Source: Pseudomonadota bacterium
GTDB lineage: Bacteria > Pseudomonadota > Gammaproteobacteria > Pseudomonadales > Azotimanducaceae
Length of the DNA: 22,696 nt
Direction: 5' to 3'
Assembly (NCBI GenBank): GCA_027621895.1
Contig: JAQCAK010000002.1
Coordinates: 1 to 22,696 of the forward strand
Of this stretch, positions 1-7,837 are shown piece by piece (position 1 is the stretch's first letter; each line of letters starts with the position of its first letter). The position numbers and the translations under genes were made by a program. The notes beneath the pieces were generated by a model. It searched no databases. It saw only the letters and a program-made list of their open reading frames with translations, and had not been told where the DNA came from.

Positions 1-148
1 GCTGGCATTGATCGTCGCCTCGGCGATTGGAGTCGCCGCTGGTGCGTTGCTGTCCGAGTTCATCAGCGAGAAAATCCTGTCGTATATTGCGGGTGTTGGT
101 TTTATCCTGATTGGCAGTTATACCCTTTATCAGGCTGCTGCAACCTGA
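1..148 (+). CDS. C-terminal fragment of a TMEM165/GDT1-like membrane protein
   Basis: The reading frame enters from the left edge (first full codon at base 2) and ends at a TGA at 146-148, giving 48 residues. They form two hydrophobic stretches separated by a short charged loop containing SEFISEKIL. The second stretch ends in a GxGFxLIGSYTLY-like pattern. This layout resembles the last helices of UPF0016 (TMEM165/GDT1) cation/proton exchangers, which move Mn or Ca across membranes. The diagnostic ExGDK motifs would lie outside the window, so the family call is inference from the tail only. Another small multi-helix transporter cannot be excluded. Confidence 0.45.
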   Translation, partial: LALIVASAIGVAAGALLSEFISEKILSYIAGVGFILIGSYTLYQAAAT

Positions 149-205
149 CGTCGCTCGCAGTCTTAAAAACTCATTAAGGCGAATATTCAGGCGGGAGATT
201 AAACG

Positions 206-481
206 ATGGCGAACTTCGTCATGCTGATGAATGAATCCGATGATTCCGGCGACTGGGACACCTATATCGAAAAACTGCTGGCCACGGGCAAGTTTCGTGG
301 CGGCAGCTCACTGGGGCAGGGCGTCTGTGTCCAGAGGGGCCAGGCCGATACCCGATGCCAGGTGACCGGCATGATCCGGCTGGAGGCGGATTCACTGGAT
401 GAGGTCAAAGCATTGCTGGAAGGCAATCCCGCATTTGAAGCGGGTTACTCGGTTCAGCTGCTTGAAGAGATAGAAGACTGA
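206..481 (+). CDS. YciI-like (YCII/DGPF domain) protein
   Basis: A 91-residue soluble protein that begins MANFVMLMNE, like the first beta strand of YCII-related domains (xYVxLMxxxE). It ends with the usual LEADSLDEVKALLEGNP block followed by AGYSVQLLE, the typical C-terminal strand. The fold is a ferredoxin-like dimeric alpha+beta barrel. Family members are mostly uncharacterised; some have peroxidase or dehalogenase-like activities or are fused to sigma factors. The start is an ATG preceded by a GGGAG-type ribosome binding site about 8 bases upstream. It is first in a short same-strand run and its stop overlaps the probable start of the next gene. The family call is fairly good; the function is unknown. 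Confidence 0.6.
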   Translation: MANFVMLMNESDDSGDWDTYIEKLLATGKFRGGSSLGQGVCVQRGQADTRCQVTGMIRLEADSLDEVKALLEGNPAFEAGYSVQLLEEIED

Positions 482-918
482 CCCGTTCAGATCACCAAAT
501 TCCGCGCCGTTCCCTGGCGGCCGCTGGCTGCTACTTCGCCATTGTCTTTGCCACGGGTTTTCTGCTGGGCATTGTCAGAGTGATCTGGCTTGTGCCGGCC
601 CTGATTGATCGAGCTGCCGAACTGCTGGAACTCCCGCTGATGATCCTGGTCTCCTGGATCGTTGCCGGGAGGGTCGTTCATTGGTTCAGGATCGTCAATA
701 TTCAGCAGGCACTGCAGGTGGGTGGTCTTGCGGTGTCGGTTTTGATCCTGATCGAGTTGACTGTTGTCCTGACGATTCGCGATCTTTCTGTTGATGACTA
801 CCTGGCTTCACGTGACCCCATAGCCGGTAGCGCCTACCTGCTGTCCCTCGTTCTGTTTGCGATCTTCCCGGCACTGCGGAAGAAGTTCCCGGGGAGTTGG
901 CCGTGCCCCTCGAAATAG
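478..918 (+). CDS. Small multi-helix membrane protein, probable non-ATG start
   Basis: The first standard start codon in this frame is GTG at 580, but the frame is open from 466, and bases 499-579 encode a convincing N-terminal helix (AAAGCYFAIVFATGFLLG) directly before the conserved-looking VIWLVP segment. I therefore extend the gene to CTG at 478, which overlaps the upstream TGA as CTGA and gives 146 residues; ATT at 499 is the alternative. Four hydrophobic helices are visible: near residues 12-38, 47-62, 72-98 and 115-135. From memory, similar 4-TM proteins in proteobacteria begin close to this extra helix. No function is known. The 3' end overlaps the next gene by 16 bases, suggesting translational coupling. 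The gene is well supported; the exact start is not. Confidence 0.6.
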   Translation: MTRSDHQIPRRSLAAAGCYFAIVFATGFLLGIVRVIWLVPALIDRAAELLELPLMILVSWIVAGRVVHWFRIVNIQQALQVGGLAVSVLILIELTVVLTIRDLSVDDYLASRDPIAGSAYLLSLVLFAIFPALRKKFPGSWPCPSK

Positions 919-1382
919 AAAGAAAGTTCCTGGTAGACCTGACGCTGCTTGAGCTGCCAGCGGACGGAAAGCTGATTTGCCAGGGCTACCTGCCGGTTGA
1001 TGCCGGGAGCAAAGCCGTTGTGCGAGTCAGGATCAGTGGTGAACTGGCATGGCTGACCATAAAAGGTGAAAACGCCGGCGCAGTCCGGGCTGAGTTTGAG
1101 TATCCGGTGTCGTTGGCAGACGCCAAAGACATGCTGCGCGACCTGTGCGAGCCGCCACTGGTTGAGAAAACGCGTTACGAGATCCGGGTCGATCAGCACT
1201 TGTGGCAGGTTGACGTGTTTCATGGCGACAACCAGGGCCTGGTGGTGGCGGAGATTGAGCTGGGATCAGCAGACGAATCCTTTACAGCGCCGGACTGGGT
1301 CACGGTGGAAGTGACGCATGATCCGAGATACTACAATTCCAACCTGCGCTCGCATCCATTCAGTCGCTGGGGCGCTTCATAA
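903..1382 (+). CDS. CYTH-domain protein (triphosphate tunnel metalloenzyme)
   Basis: With the GTG at 903 the protein starts MPLEIERKFLV, the classic CYTH opening. The ExExK motif (E4, E6, K8) lies on the first strand of the eight-stranded tunnel. Later alternating charged strands (RVRISG, WLTIKGE, AEFEYPV, RYEIRV, VVAEIELG) fit the metal- and phosphate-binding walls. Length (159 residues) is that of single-domain bacterial CYTH proteins, which hydrolyse tripolyphosphate or related triphosphates with Mg or Mn. I prefer GTG 903 over TTG 897 because GGGGAG at 891-896 is correctly spaced for 903 and too close for 897. It overlaps the upstream membrane gene. Substrate is not readable; inorganic triphosphatase is the commonest activity of such short forms. 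Confidence 0.85.
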   Translation: MPLEIERKFLVDLTLLELPADGKLICQGYLPVDAGSKAVVRVRISGELAWLTIKGENAGAVRAEFEYPVSLADAKDMLRDLCEPPLVEKTRYEIRVDQHLWQVDVFHGDNQGLVVAEIELGSADESFTAPDWVTVEVTHDPRYYNSNLRSHPFSRWGAS

Positions 1383-1513
1383 AAAACATCGCTATCTGCA
1401 ACTGTACGGTCTGCCGCGGCTGGGTTACCTTATGGGTTCGCGGCGCTGGGCAGAACGTCGAGCCTGGTGCAGCAGGGGTTGTTGAGCGGATCTCCCGAAC
1501 CTGGTGAAAGTCT

Positions 1514-1912
1514 ATGGACAGAGAAGAAATCGAAGCACTTTTTCGCCGCCTGTTCCGTGGTGGCGAAATACGTCGCCTGCCAAAAAGCCAGCGCGAGGCG
1601 GATGCGTTTCTTGCGCTTGTCGCGGCATGGCTTGACCCCAGGGAGACCTACCCGGAACAGGCCCTTAATGAACGCCTGTGTGAATGGCTGGAAGGAGTGA
1701 CCTGTCCTGTCGCCATGGACCATGTCACCGTGCGACGCTATCTTGTTGATTTCAATTTCCTGATCCGGGATGAATCGGGATCTCGTTATCGAGCCAACCA
1801 GGCAGTGATTAATCGCATGATCGAGCCTGAGGCCCGGTCGGTGCAGCCCCGGCAGATCCTGATGGAGGTGGAACAGGAACGAAGCGCTCGCAAGGCGTCA
1901 TCGAAAGCCTGA
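1514..1912 (+). CDS. DUF2087 domain protein
   Basis: A 132-residue soluble protein. Residues about 18-95 carry the DUF2087 pattern: a basic LPKSQREADAFLALVAAWLDP block, then YPEQALNERLCEWL (the usual YxExExN segment), then DHVTVRRYLVDFNFLIRDESG and a final YR. This domain looks like a winged-helix DNA-binding unit and sometimes occurs behind ArsR or GNAT domains; here it stands alone with a charged C-terminal tail. A GGTGAAAG ribosome binding site precedes the ATG. The 131 bases upstream (1383-1513) hold no credible gene. The domain is well supported; its role is probably regulatory, but that is inference. Confidence 0.75.
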   Translation: MDREEIEALFRRLFRGGEIRRLPKSQREADAFLALVAAWLDPRETYPEQALNERLCEWLEGVTCPVAMDHVTVRRYLVDFNFLIRDESGSRYRANQAVINRMIEPEARSVQPRQILMEVEQERSARKASSKA

Positions 1913-2040
1913 AGCGGGATACGTCAGTCTTCATGGATGATTCCGCTCTGCGGTCTCCCTGTCGCAGGTGTCCGCTGGCGACTATGATAATTATAAACGA
2001 CCGGCTGTTGGTGCTGGTGCTGAAAGAGGAGGAGTAGGCA

Positions 2041-2685
2041 ATGTACAAAGTGAGTTTTCTGCTGGCACCGGGTGCCGGGCAACCCTTCAGCCTTCAGGGT
2101 GATGCCGCTGGAGAGGCAGCGACCGGCATATTTCCTGGCCTTTGTGGGTATGTTCAGACAGCGGCTGTGCCGGGACAGGAGAACCCGGCGTTCTCCGGTG
2201 TGATTGAATGCTTTTTCTCCCGTGCCAGTGATGCGCTTGCTGCTGTTGATGCTGATCCCAGTGCATTGCTCTCAGACGATGTCAGCATTCTTTCGGTCGT
2301 TGTCGGTATGGAACGTGTTGTGATGAGGACCCCCGCGTGTTTCGGTACAGACCAGGTCAAGGGCGTTTATCCTTTCAGGCGCAAGCAGGGGATGTCTGTA
2401 GCGGATTTCCAGGATTACTGGTGGCATTCCCACGGACCCATCGCGGCCCGCACCGAGGAAGCGCTCAGCTATATCCAGGTTCACCCGTTGCCGGAATGCT
2501 ATGCCGGTGGCGATGCTGATTACGACGGGATTACCGAGATTGCCTGGCCTGATATGGAAGCTGCCATGCGCGGCGTCACGTCCCGGCAGATGCAGGAAGA
2601 TCAGTCGACAGATGCCGGCAATTTTGTCGACCGGGAATCGGTTTCGCTGTTCTTCGCCAAAGCGGAAGTCATCATCGCACCCTGA
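2041..2685 (+). CDS. EthD domain-containing protein
   Basis: A 214-residue soluble protein. Residues about 105-208 are an EthD domain: KGVYPFRRKQGMSVADFQDYW, then WWHSHGPIA, then a long helix and a terminal FFAKAEVII strand. The HxHGP motif and the preceding RR(K)xGMS are hallmarks of this dimeric alpha/beta-barrel family, named after a protein in the ethyl tert-butyl ether degradation cluster. The N-terminal half (about 1-95) also looks like a ferredoxin-like unit, suggesting an ancient duplication with one degenerate copy. The ATG follows a very strong AGGAGGAG site. It is first in a three-gene cluster with two membrane proteins. It may act in removing or binding a hydrophobic metabolite; the substrate is unknown. 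Confidence 0.8.
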   Translation: MYKVSFLLAPGAGQPFSLQGDAAGEAATGIFPGLCGYVQTAAVPGQENPAFSGVIECFFSRASDALAAVDADPSALLSDDVSILSVVVGMERVVMRTPACFGTDQVKGVYPFRRKQGMSVADFQDYWWHSHGPIAARTEEALSYIQVHPLPECYAGGDADYDGITEIAWPDMEAAMRGVTSRQMQEDQSTDAGNFVDRESVSLFFAKAEVIIAP

Positions 2686-2696
2686 AGGAGAACCCA

Positions 2697-2918
2697 ATGA
2701 TTTACCTGATGATAATGGGACTGGGCCTGGGTTTTCACGGCGCCCTGATTCTGTGGGTCGCCGGGCTGCCTAGAATGCTGCGGCCGGGTGAGTCCCCCAC
2801 CGCGGAGAAAGGCACGCCCCGTGCTTTCATGCTGTTCTGGCTGGATCAGTACAGCTTCATTGGCCTGGGGCTGCTGCTGCTGGGCAGCGCCATGGCTTTG
2901 ACAGGATATCTGTTATGA
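2697..2918 (+). CDS. Small two-helix membrane protein
   Basis: A 73-residue protein with two hydrophobic segments (about residues 2-24 and 52-72) joined by a polar, proline-containing linker that includes RPGESPTAEKG. An AAGGAG site lies just before the ATG. It starts 11 bases after the EthD gene and ends by sharing ATGA with the MAPEG gene, so the three are almost certainly co-translated. I recognise no family. Its position suggests a small partner of the MAPEG protein, but that is inference. Confidence 0.7.
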   Translation: MIYLMIMGLGLGFHGALILWVAGLPRMLRPGESPTAEKGTPRAFMLFWLDQYSFIGLGLLLLGSAMALTGYLL

Positions 2919-3325
2919 ACGGTTGGGAAGCGGGTTTGAACCTGGGTGGCCTGATACCTGTGACCGCCCTGGTTGCCGGGTTGCACGCATTGCTGGCGGT
3001 GGTGCTGGCGAATTTCGTGCTGTTTGTGCGGCTGAGGCCTGGCAAGGTCCCGGAGTGGCAGCCGGATGCCGCGCTGCGGGTACAGGCCAATTTCGTCGAG
3101 AACGTGCCGATTGCCCTGTTGCTGCTGCTGGTGCTCGAAATCCAGGGGCTGCACGCATGGTTTCTGCTGGGCTGTGGTGCGAGCCTGTTTGTTTTCCGGG
3201 TCCTGCATGCCTGGGGGCTGGGTACCTATGAAGGTGCCAACTATCCCAGGCTGATTGGTGCCCAGGGGACTTTTGTGCTGCTGTCGGTCATGGGTTTTGC
3301 CTGCCTGTTCACCGCGCTGGGCTGA
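2915..3325 (+). CDS. MAPEG family membrane protein
   Basis: A 136-residue integral membrane protein with four predicted helices (about 12-38, 60-77, 80-95, 112-134). The MAPEG signature RxxxNxxExxP is present as R55, N59, E62 and P65, followed by the conserved FRVLHAWG segment near 94-101. MAPEG proteins are trimers that bind glutathione and conjugate it to, or reduce, lipophilic substrates; bacterial members are often microsomal-GST-like. The start overlaps the upstream stop by four bases (ATGA). Placed with an EthD protein and a small membrane protein, it may take part in handling hydrophobic or electrophilic compounds. Family is clear; activity is untested. Confidence 0.85.
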   Translation: MNGWEAGLNLGGLIPVTALVAGLHALLAVVLANFVLFVRLRPGKVPEWQPDAALRVQANFVENVPIALLLLLVLEIQGLHAWFLLGCGASLFVFRVLHAWGLGTYEGANYPRLIGAQGTFVLLSVMGFACLFTALG

Positions 3326-3338
3326 TGCCTGGGCGCGG

Positions 3339-4172
3339 TTACAGCAGGTAGGCGTCACCTGATGCCCTGACCGTCATATCGGTAATGGCGACACCCCAGG
3401 GCTGGTTCATTGCATAGATAATCTGATCTGCAAGGGCTGAAGGATCGAGTGCAAAGTATTCAATCTCGTTGATATCCAGCATCTGCGCTGGCAACTGCCC
3501 GGCCTCAGCGGCCTCGAATTTCGACATGTAGGCGGCGGTGTTCAGACCCAGCAGGCCGGAGACCGCCTCCGGATTGATGACACCGGATGATAGTCCCGTT
3601 GCCGGCACACCGGTTGGCCTGATCGTGGTGACCTTGATTTTCCCCTGTGACTCCATGCGCAGTGACTCGGACAGGAAGATCACCGCAGCTTTAGTGGCAC
3701 CGTAGACACCGCCGCCGGCTGTTGGATAGTTGCCGTAGATCGAAGAGATATTGATCACATGGCCTCTGCCCTGGCGAATCATCTGGTCGTGTACTGCCGT
3801 GATGCCATTGAGCACGCCCTTGAAGTTAATGTCGATGCACTTTTCCCAGGCGTCCGATGCCGCCTTGTGATCTGCATAGAATGCCAGCGGCATGATACCG
3901 GCATTGTTCAGCATCACATCAATGGCACCGAATTGATCCACGGCGGCGGCAGCCAGGTCCTGCATCGCATGGCGGTCGGTGACGTCGGCGGGCACGGCAA
4001 TGATACTGCCACCCTGTTCGCTGATCGCCTTTACGGTCTCCTGAAGAACGGCTTCATTGACATCACTGGCAACAACCCTGGCGCCGAGGGACGCGGCCTT
4101 GTCGCACACCAGTGCACCGAAGCCGCCAGCGGCCCCGGTAACGACGACAACCCTGTTTTTCAGGTAACTCAT
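3339..4172 (-). CDS. Short-chain dehydrogenase/reductase (SDR)
   Basis: A 277-residue classical SDR with a Rossmann fold. Visible motifs are the cofactor-binding TGAAGGFG (12-19), D37 at the end of beta-2 (which favours NAD over NADP), NNAG (89-92), structural N116, catalytic S144, Y157 and K161 (YGATK), and a proline-containing region after the active site. Length is slightly above the usual 250, with extra residues before the C-terminus. An AGGAG site precedes the ATG. It is transcribed alone, convergent with MAPEG and divergent from the HiPIP gene. The substrate is a hydroxyl/keto pair that cannot be named from the sequence. Confidence 0.9.
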   Translation of the reverse strand: MSYLKNRVVVVTGAAGGFGALVCDKAASLGARVVASDVNEAVLQETVKAISEQGGSIIAVPADVTDRHAMQDLAAAAVDQFGAIDVMLNNAGIMPLAFYADHKAASDAWEKCIDINFKGVLNGITAVHDQMIRQGRGHVINISSIYGNYPTAGGGVYGATKAAVIFLSESLRMESQGKIKVTTIRPTGVPATGLSSGVINPEAVSGLLGLNTAAYMSKFEAAEAGQLPAQMLDINEIEYFALDPSALADQIIYAMNQPWGVAITDMTVRASGDAYLL

Positions 4173-4395
4173 TTTTTATCTCCTCTGGCCCGGTGGCTCA
4201 TGCCTGAAAAACACCAGACTAGAGGCTGAAGCCACCTGAGTCCATCGTGAATACGAACATTTCTCATTTCCGCCCTGAAAGCCTGAACACAGCATGAATA
4301 CTGGCTGTCGAGTTGATATTGGTCAGGTCCTGTCCGGGTTTAAGTCGTTTATGATACGCGGCGTGAAAAAGCAAAAATCTTTTGGAGTAGTAAGC

Positions 4396-4704
4396 ATGAT
4401 GAACCGAAGAACCTTCCTGAAAGCCGCTGGTGCGGCCAGCCTGATTCCACTGGTCCAGTTACCGGCTTTTGCAGCGGACAAGGTGCCGCTGACTGATCCG
4501 GCTGCCATTGGCCTCAAGTATGTGGAAGACGCTGCCCAGGCAACCCGTACTGACAAGATGGGTGTTGCCGCTGCGGACCAGATCTGTGGCAACTGCCGCT
4601 TCTACATTGGCGACGAGCCGGAATGGGGTCCGTGCCAGTTGTTCCAGAACAGACTGGTGACTCATGGTGGCTGGTGTGCGGGCTGGGTTCCTCGACCTTC
4701 CTGA
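4396..4704 (+). CDS. High-potential iron-sulfur protein (HiPIP), Tat-exported
   Basis: A 102-residue precursor. The N-terminus has a twin-arginine motif (NRRTFLKAAG, residues 3-12), a hydrophobic core and a cleavage site after AFA near residue 27, so it is exported folded. The mature part carries four cysteines, C64, C67, C80 and C94, in CxxC-x12-C-x13-C spacing with WGPC and GGWCAGW contexts, which is the HiPIP 4Fe-4S ligand set. HiPIPs are periplasmic one-electron carriers that donate to reaction centres, terminal oxidases or reductases. The frame is open from 4294, but the Tat motif and the GGAG at 4384-4387 fix the start at 4396 or 4399. It is a single-gene unit, convergent with the beta-barrel gene. 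No partner oxidoreductase is in the window. Confidence 0.93.
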   Translation: MMNRRTFLKAAGAASLIPLVQLPAFAADKVPLTDPAAIGLKYVEDAAQATRTDKMGVAAADQICGNCRFYIGDEPEWGPCQLFQNRLVTHGGWCAGWVPRPS

Positions 4705-4722
4705 GGACTTGCTGCGAGCAAA

Positions 4723-5949
4723 CTAGAAGTAATACCTGACACTCATGTAAAGGGTGTCCGGATTGGTGCCGTACTCGGATCCGAGTACGGGCACCGCATC
4801 CCTTGAGATCGAAAGGTCGTCCCCGCTGAAGTGGTAGAAACCGAAATCCATGTAAACGTTGCTGGCGACATTGAACTCAAGACTCAATGACGTGAAGCGC
4901 GACTGATCACTGAGGTTAATCACCGCCTGGGTCGCCAGGCTCCACAGTGGAGAAAGCTGCACGGTGATCACCGGCATCAGGTAGTCCCGGCCCAGCAGAA
5001 AAACACCCCCCTTCTGGTATGGCAGGCTCGACAGGCTCGCCAGGTAATCCGCGGGATCCGCCCTGCCTGCGCCGTTGTAGTGATACTCCAGCTGGCCGAA
5101 GATATCTTCGTTGAAAGCGTAGTCCACGCCTGTTGAAAGACGCAGGTAGTTGTCGTCTCCGTTGACACTGGCGGCCTCCAGCCAGAAGCCGGTATCACCG
5201 ATGGCAGTTTGCAGGCCGACGCCGACCAGGGTCTGCTCGGCGTAGTTGATCAGTGCAAAGTGCAGATCCTTGCCATTTACATTGCCCCGCAACTGCAGGA
5301 AGGCTGCGGAATTTTCCCGCCTTGCGTCCTCTCCGATGACGACGCCCACATCGATTTCCCCCAGGTCACCCCAGGGCTTCTGGAACCTGATCGCATCCAG
5401 ACCGTTTCGATACTCGGTATTGAAGGTCCGTAAATCGAAGGGCAGGAATACATCAGTCGGATTGATCATCCTCGCCGCGCCAAACGAGATGGGCTGCCGG
5501 CCAATGGTCAGATCCCCGGCGTCGAATTGAAACTGGATGTTAAGGCGATCCAGGTTCTGGTAAACCTGTCGCCTGGGATTATCGCTGCCCAGGGATGTTG
5601 CTGGATCGGTCAACCGGTAGCTGCCGCTGACGACATTGAAGGTCGGCACCCCGGCGCCCACCTGGCGAGAGACCAGCACCGGACTAAGCTCATAATGAAT
5701 CTGCCAGACGGTGCGTGACGAAAATCCTTCCAGCATGAGACGCAGACTGTTCTGGGACTGCCAGGAGACGGGCTCGCTGATCAGGTCATTGCGGACCTGG
5801 TCCTGTGCCACGGCGAAGGATTTCACATAGCCCGCGACATGCAGTTCTGCTGCTGCCGGCCTGCTCCACAGCAGGAGAGCGGTGACCGGCAGTACCAGGG
5901 CCAGGATTCGCACGGCGTTACTTGCGCTCGTCTTTCTCGACATGGCCAT
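4723..5949 (-). CDS. Outer-membrane beta-barrel protein, last gene of the ABC export operon
   Basis: A 408-residue protein with a signal peptide (positive N-terminus, hydrophobic core, cleavage after RPAAA near residue 34) and many alternating amphipathic strands. It ends in VRYYF, the terminal aromatic Phe signature recognised by the BAM machinery. Strand-rich segments such as LTIGRQPISFG, DAIRFQKPWGDLGEIDVG and LYMSVRYYF resemble porin-like barrels. ATG 5949 overlaps the 3' end of the ATPase gene by 32 bases; ATG 5943 is an equally possible start. I see no Shine-Dalgarno sequence, consistent with translational coupling. The context suggests it is the outer-membrane receptor or conduit for whatever the upstream ABC/LolA-like proteins move. 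No named family is certain. Confidence 0.75.
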   Translation of the reverse strand: MAMSRKTSASNAVRILALVLPVTALLLWSRPAAAELHVAGYVKSFAVAQDQVRNDLISEPVSWQSQNSLRLMLEGFSSRTVWQIHYELSPVLVSRQVGAGVPTFNVVSGSYRLTDPATSLGSDNPRRQVYQNLDRLNIQFQFDAGDLTIGRQPISFGAARMINPTDVFLPFDLRTFNTEYRNGLDAIRFQKPWGDLGEIDVGVVIGEDARRENSAAFLQLRGNVNGKDLHFALINYAEQTLVGVGLQTAIGDTGFWLEAASVNGDDNYLRLSTGVDYAFNEDIFGQLEYHYNGAGRADPADYLASLSSLPYQKGGVFLLGRDYLMPVITVQLSPLWSLATQAVINLSDQSRFTSLSLEFNVASNVYMDFGFYHFSGDDLSISRDAVPVLGSEYGTNPDTLYMSVRYYF

Positions 5950-6607
5950 CGGTGAGATGAATGAGCCGGGTGGCCCGCTCCATGATTTTCTCGTCGTGGG
6001 TGGAGAAGACGAAGGTCATGTTCAGTGACTGGTTCAGTTCCCGCATGGTCTCGAGCAGACTGATGCCGGTGTGTGAATCCAGGTTCGCCGTGGGTTCGTC
6101 GGCAAGAATGATCTGGGGATTCGAGGCCATGGCCCTCGCGACCGCCACCCGCTGTTGCTGGCCACCACTTAACTGGGCGGGTCGACGTTCACCCAGCCCG
6201 TCCAGTCCCACCGTGTGCAGCATGTCCCTGACCCTGGCCTTGCGTTCAGCGGCGGGCCTGCCCTGCAGCAGCATGATGTACTCGATATTCTCTTCCGCTG
6301 ACAGCACCGGTATCAGGTTGTAGGCCTGGAAAATAAAGCCAATATGATCGCGACGAAAGTCACTGAGTTCGTTACCGCTCATTTCCGCGATATTGGCCCC
6401 GTCCAGCAGGACATCGCCGCCATCCGGTTCATCCAGGCCACCGATCAGGTGCAGGAGGGTGGTCTTGCCGGATCCGGAAGGTCCAATGATGGCGGTGAAC
6501 TCTCCCTGCTCGATGGTGATGGACACGTGATCCAGGGCTGTCACCTCGGTTTCGTCGCTGCCGAATTTGCGATAGAGGTTCCGTGTTTCGATGAGGTGTT
6601 CAGCCAT
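5918..6607 (-). CDS. ABC transporter ATP-binding protein (LolD/MacB type)
   Basis: A 229-residue ATPase with Walker A GPSGSGKTT (42-50), Q-loop Q94 in FIFQAYNL, signature LSGGQQQR (146-153), Walker B ILADEPT with D170 and E171, and an H-loop histidine in FSTHD. The sequence class is that of LolD, MacB and FtsE partners of FtsX-fold permeases, which use ATP hydrolysis for mechanotransmission rather than substrate passage. The frame is open to 6859, but that extension lies inside the upstream permease gene in another frame. ATG 6607 has AGGAG a few bases upstream and gives the family-standard start. It lies 8 bases after the second permease. Cytoplasmic, membrane-associated. Confidence 0.93.
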   Translation of the reverse strand: MAEHLIETRNLYRKFGSDETEVTALDHVSITIEQGEFTAIIGPSGSGKTTLLHLIGGLDEPDGGDVLLDGANIAEMSGNELSDFRRDHIGFIFQAYNLIPVLSAEENIEYIMLLQGRPAAERKARVRDMLHTVGLDGLGERRPAQLSGGQQQRVAVARAMASNPQIILADEPTANLDSHTGISLLETMRELNQSLNMTFVFSTHDEKIMERATRLIHLTDGHVEKDERK

Positions 6608-6615
6608 GGTGACTC

Positions 6616-7836
6616 CTAGAGCGCTCGCTGCAAGGCCTGGGTGGGCACGATCCTGGACGCAAACCAGGCGGGATAGAGGGCCGCGACGAGTGTCAACAGT
6701 GTGACGTAAAAAGGAAAGTTGATGTACTGGTAAAGCGCCACGCGGGTTTCCACGTTGCCCCGGATGGCGACGCCGGCCGCCTCGAATTCTCCCATCGGTA
6801 CACCGTGAATACTGAAGTAGTGGTTGGCCAGATAGCCGATGACGATGCCCGCGGCGCAACTCAGCAGGGCCAGCAGCAGGGCCTCGACCAGTACCAGGCT
6901 GATGATCTGGCCGGGCCGGGTCCCGATGGCCTTGGCAACCCCGAACTCGTAGATCCGTTCGTAGATAGCCATGAACATCGAGTTGATCACCCCCAGGGAC
7001 GTCAGCAGAAACAGAATGGCGCCGACGATAGCCGTCGAGTAGTTGGTCATGTCGATCATGGCACCGAAGGCCGGCTGCAGATCCAGCCAGCCAAGGGCTT
7101 CGATATTGCCCTGGTTCAGTGATTGCAGCAGCGGCAGCTGCCGGTTCCGGCTGTCTTCCCGGTCATGGAAGCGGATTGCGATCTGGTGAAGGTGGTTTTC
7201 CATACCCAGAAACCCCTGGGCCTTCGGCAGATTGATGAAAACGTAGGTTTCATCCATTTCATCGGGACCGAATTCGAAAACACCGCTGACGCGAAACAGT
7301 TCCTGGGCGATGTCATTGGTATTGACTGTCGCGGCCGTCAGGATGATCCGATCGCCGATCTCGACTTCCAGCAGTTCCGCCATCGGCTTGCCAATCAGGA
7401 TTTCCCGATCGCCGCCGGTCAGGTAGCTGCCTTCGATAATGGCTTCCCGGATCAGGCTGACATTCTCTTCCTGCCGGTAGTCCACGCCATAGATCAGGCC
7501 GCCCGTGGTGTTGTAGCTGGAAGCGACCATGCCGCCTACCAGGACACGGGGCGCGTAACCCATTACGCCAGCGTCTGCGGCAAGGGTAGCCATGATGGGT
7601 TCAGGATTCTCGATGTACAGATCGGCTTCCAGGTTGTCGCGGAAACCACTGCGGTAGACCTGGGCCTCACCCTCCAGCGTGTGGGTAATGCCACCGATCA
7701 TGATGTCTGTCGCACCCAGCACCAGGCCATCTACCAGGATCAGGGCGACCAGCGAACTGCTGACCAGAATGCAGGTCAGCAGTGTGCGTCGCGTATTGCG
7801 AAACAGGTTTCGAAAGGCCAGTTTCAGGATCAGCAT
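6616..7836 (-). CDS. FtsX/MacB-type ABC permease, second copy
   Basis: A 406-residue permease with the FtsX-fold layout: a first helix at about 18-42 behind RNLFRNTRRTLLT, a large periplasmic domain (about 45-265), then three helices near 270-295, 312-340 and 370-395. The cytoplasmic loop FGVAKAIGTRPGQI is the coupling-helix motif that contacts the ATPase. The periplasmic domain is MacB/LolC/LolE-like. It starts one base after the stop of the other permease and has the same length, so the two probably form a heterodimer by analogy with LolC/LolE. It lacks the extra domains of MacB-AB drug pumps. The substrate is not readable. Confidence 0.9.
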   Translation of the reverse strand: MLILKLAFRNLFRNTRRTLLTCILVSSSLVALILVDGLVLGATDIMIGGITHTLEGEAQVYRSGFRDNLEADLYIENPEPIMATLAADAGVMGYAPRVLVGGMVASSYNTTGGLIYGVDYRQEENVSLIREAIIEGSYLTGGDREILIGKPMAELLEVEIGDRIILTAATVNTNDIAQELFRVSGVFEFGPDEMDETYVFINLPKAQGFLGMENHLHQIAIRFHDREDSRNRQLPLLQSLNQGNIEALGWLDLQPAFGAMIDMTNYSTAIVGAILFLLTSLGVINSMFMAIYERIYEFGVAKAIGTRPGQIISLVLVEALLLALLSCAAGIVIGYLANHYFSIHGVPMGEFEAAGVAIRGNVETRVALYQYINFPFYVTLLTLVAALYPAWFASRIVPTQALQRAL

Positions 7837-7837
7837 G

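Noticed and set aside
4350..4355. TATGAT as the HiPIP promoter -10
   Set aside because: Close to consensus, but no acceptable -35 box lies 15-19 bases upstream, so I did not call it.
4294..4395. N-terminal extension of the HiPIP
   Set aside because: It would bury the Tat signal and the ribosome binding site at 4384 inside the coding sequence.
4709..4721. Hairpin TTGCT/AGCAA between HiPIP and the beta-barrel gene as terminator
   Set aside because: Only five pairs, AT-rich, with a three-base loop and no T-run.
6608..6859. 84-residue N-terminal extension of the ABC ATPase
   Set aside because: Arg/Gly-rich shadow of the upstream permease; the ATPase domain starts normally at 6607 after a good ribosome binding site.
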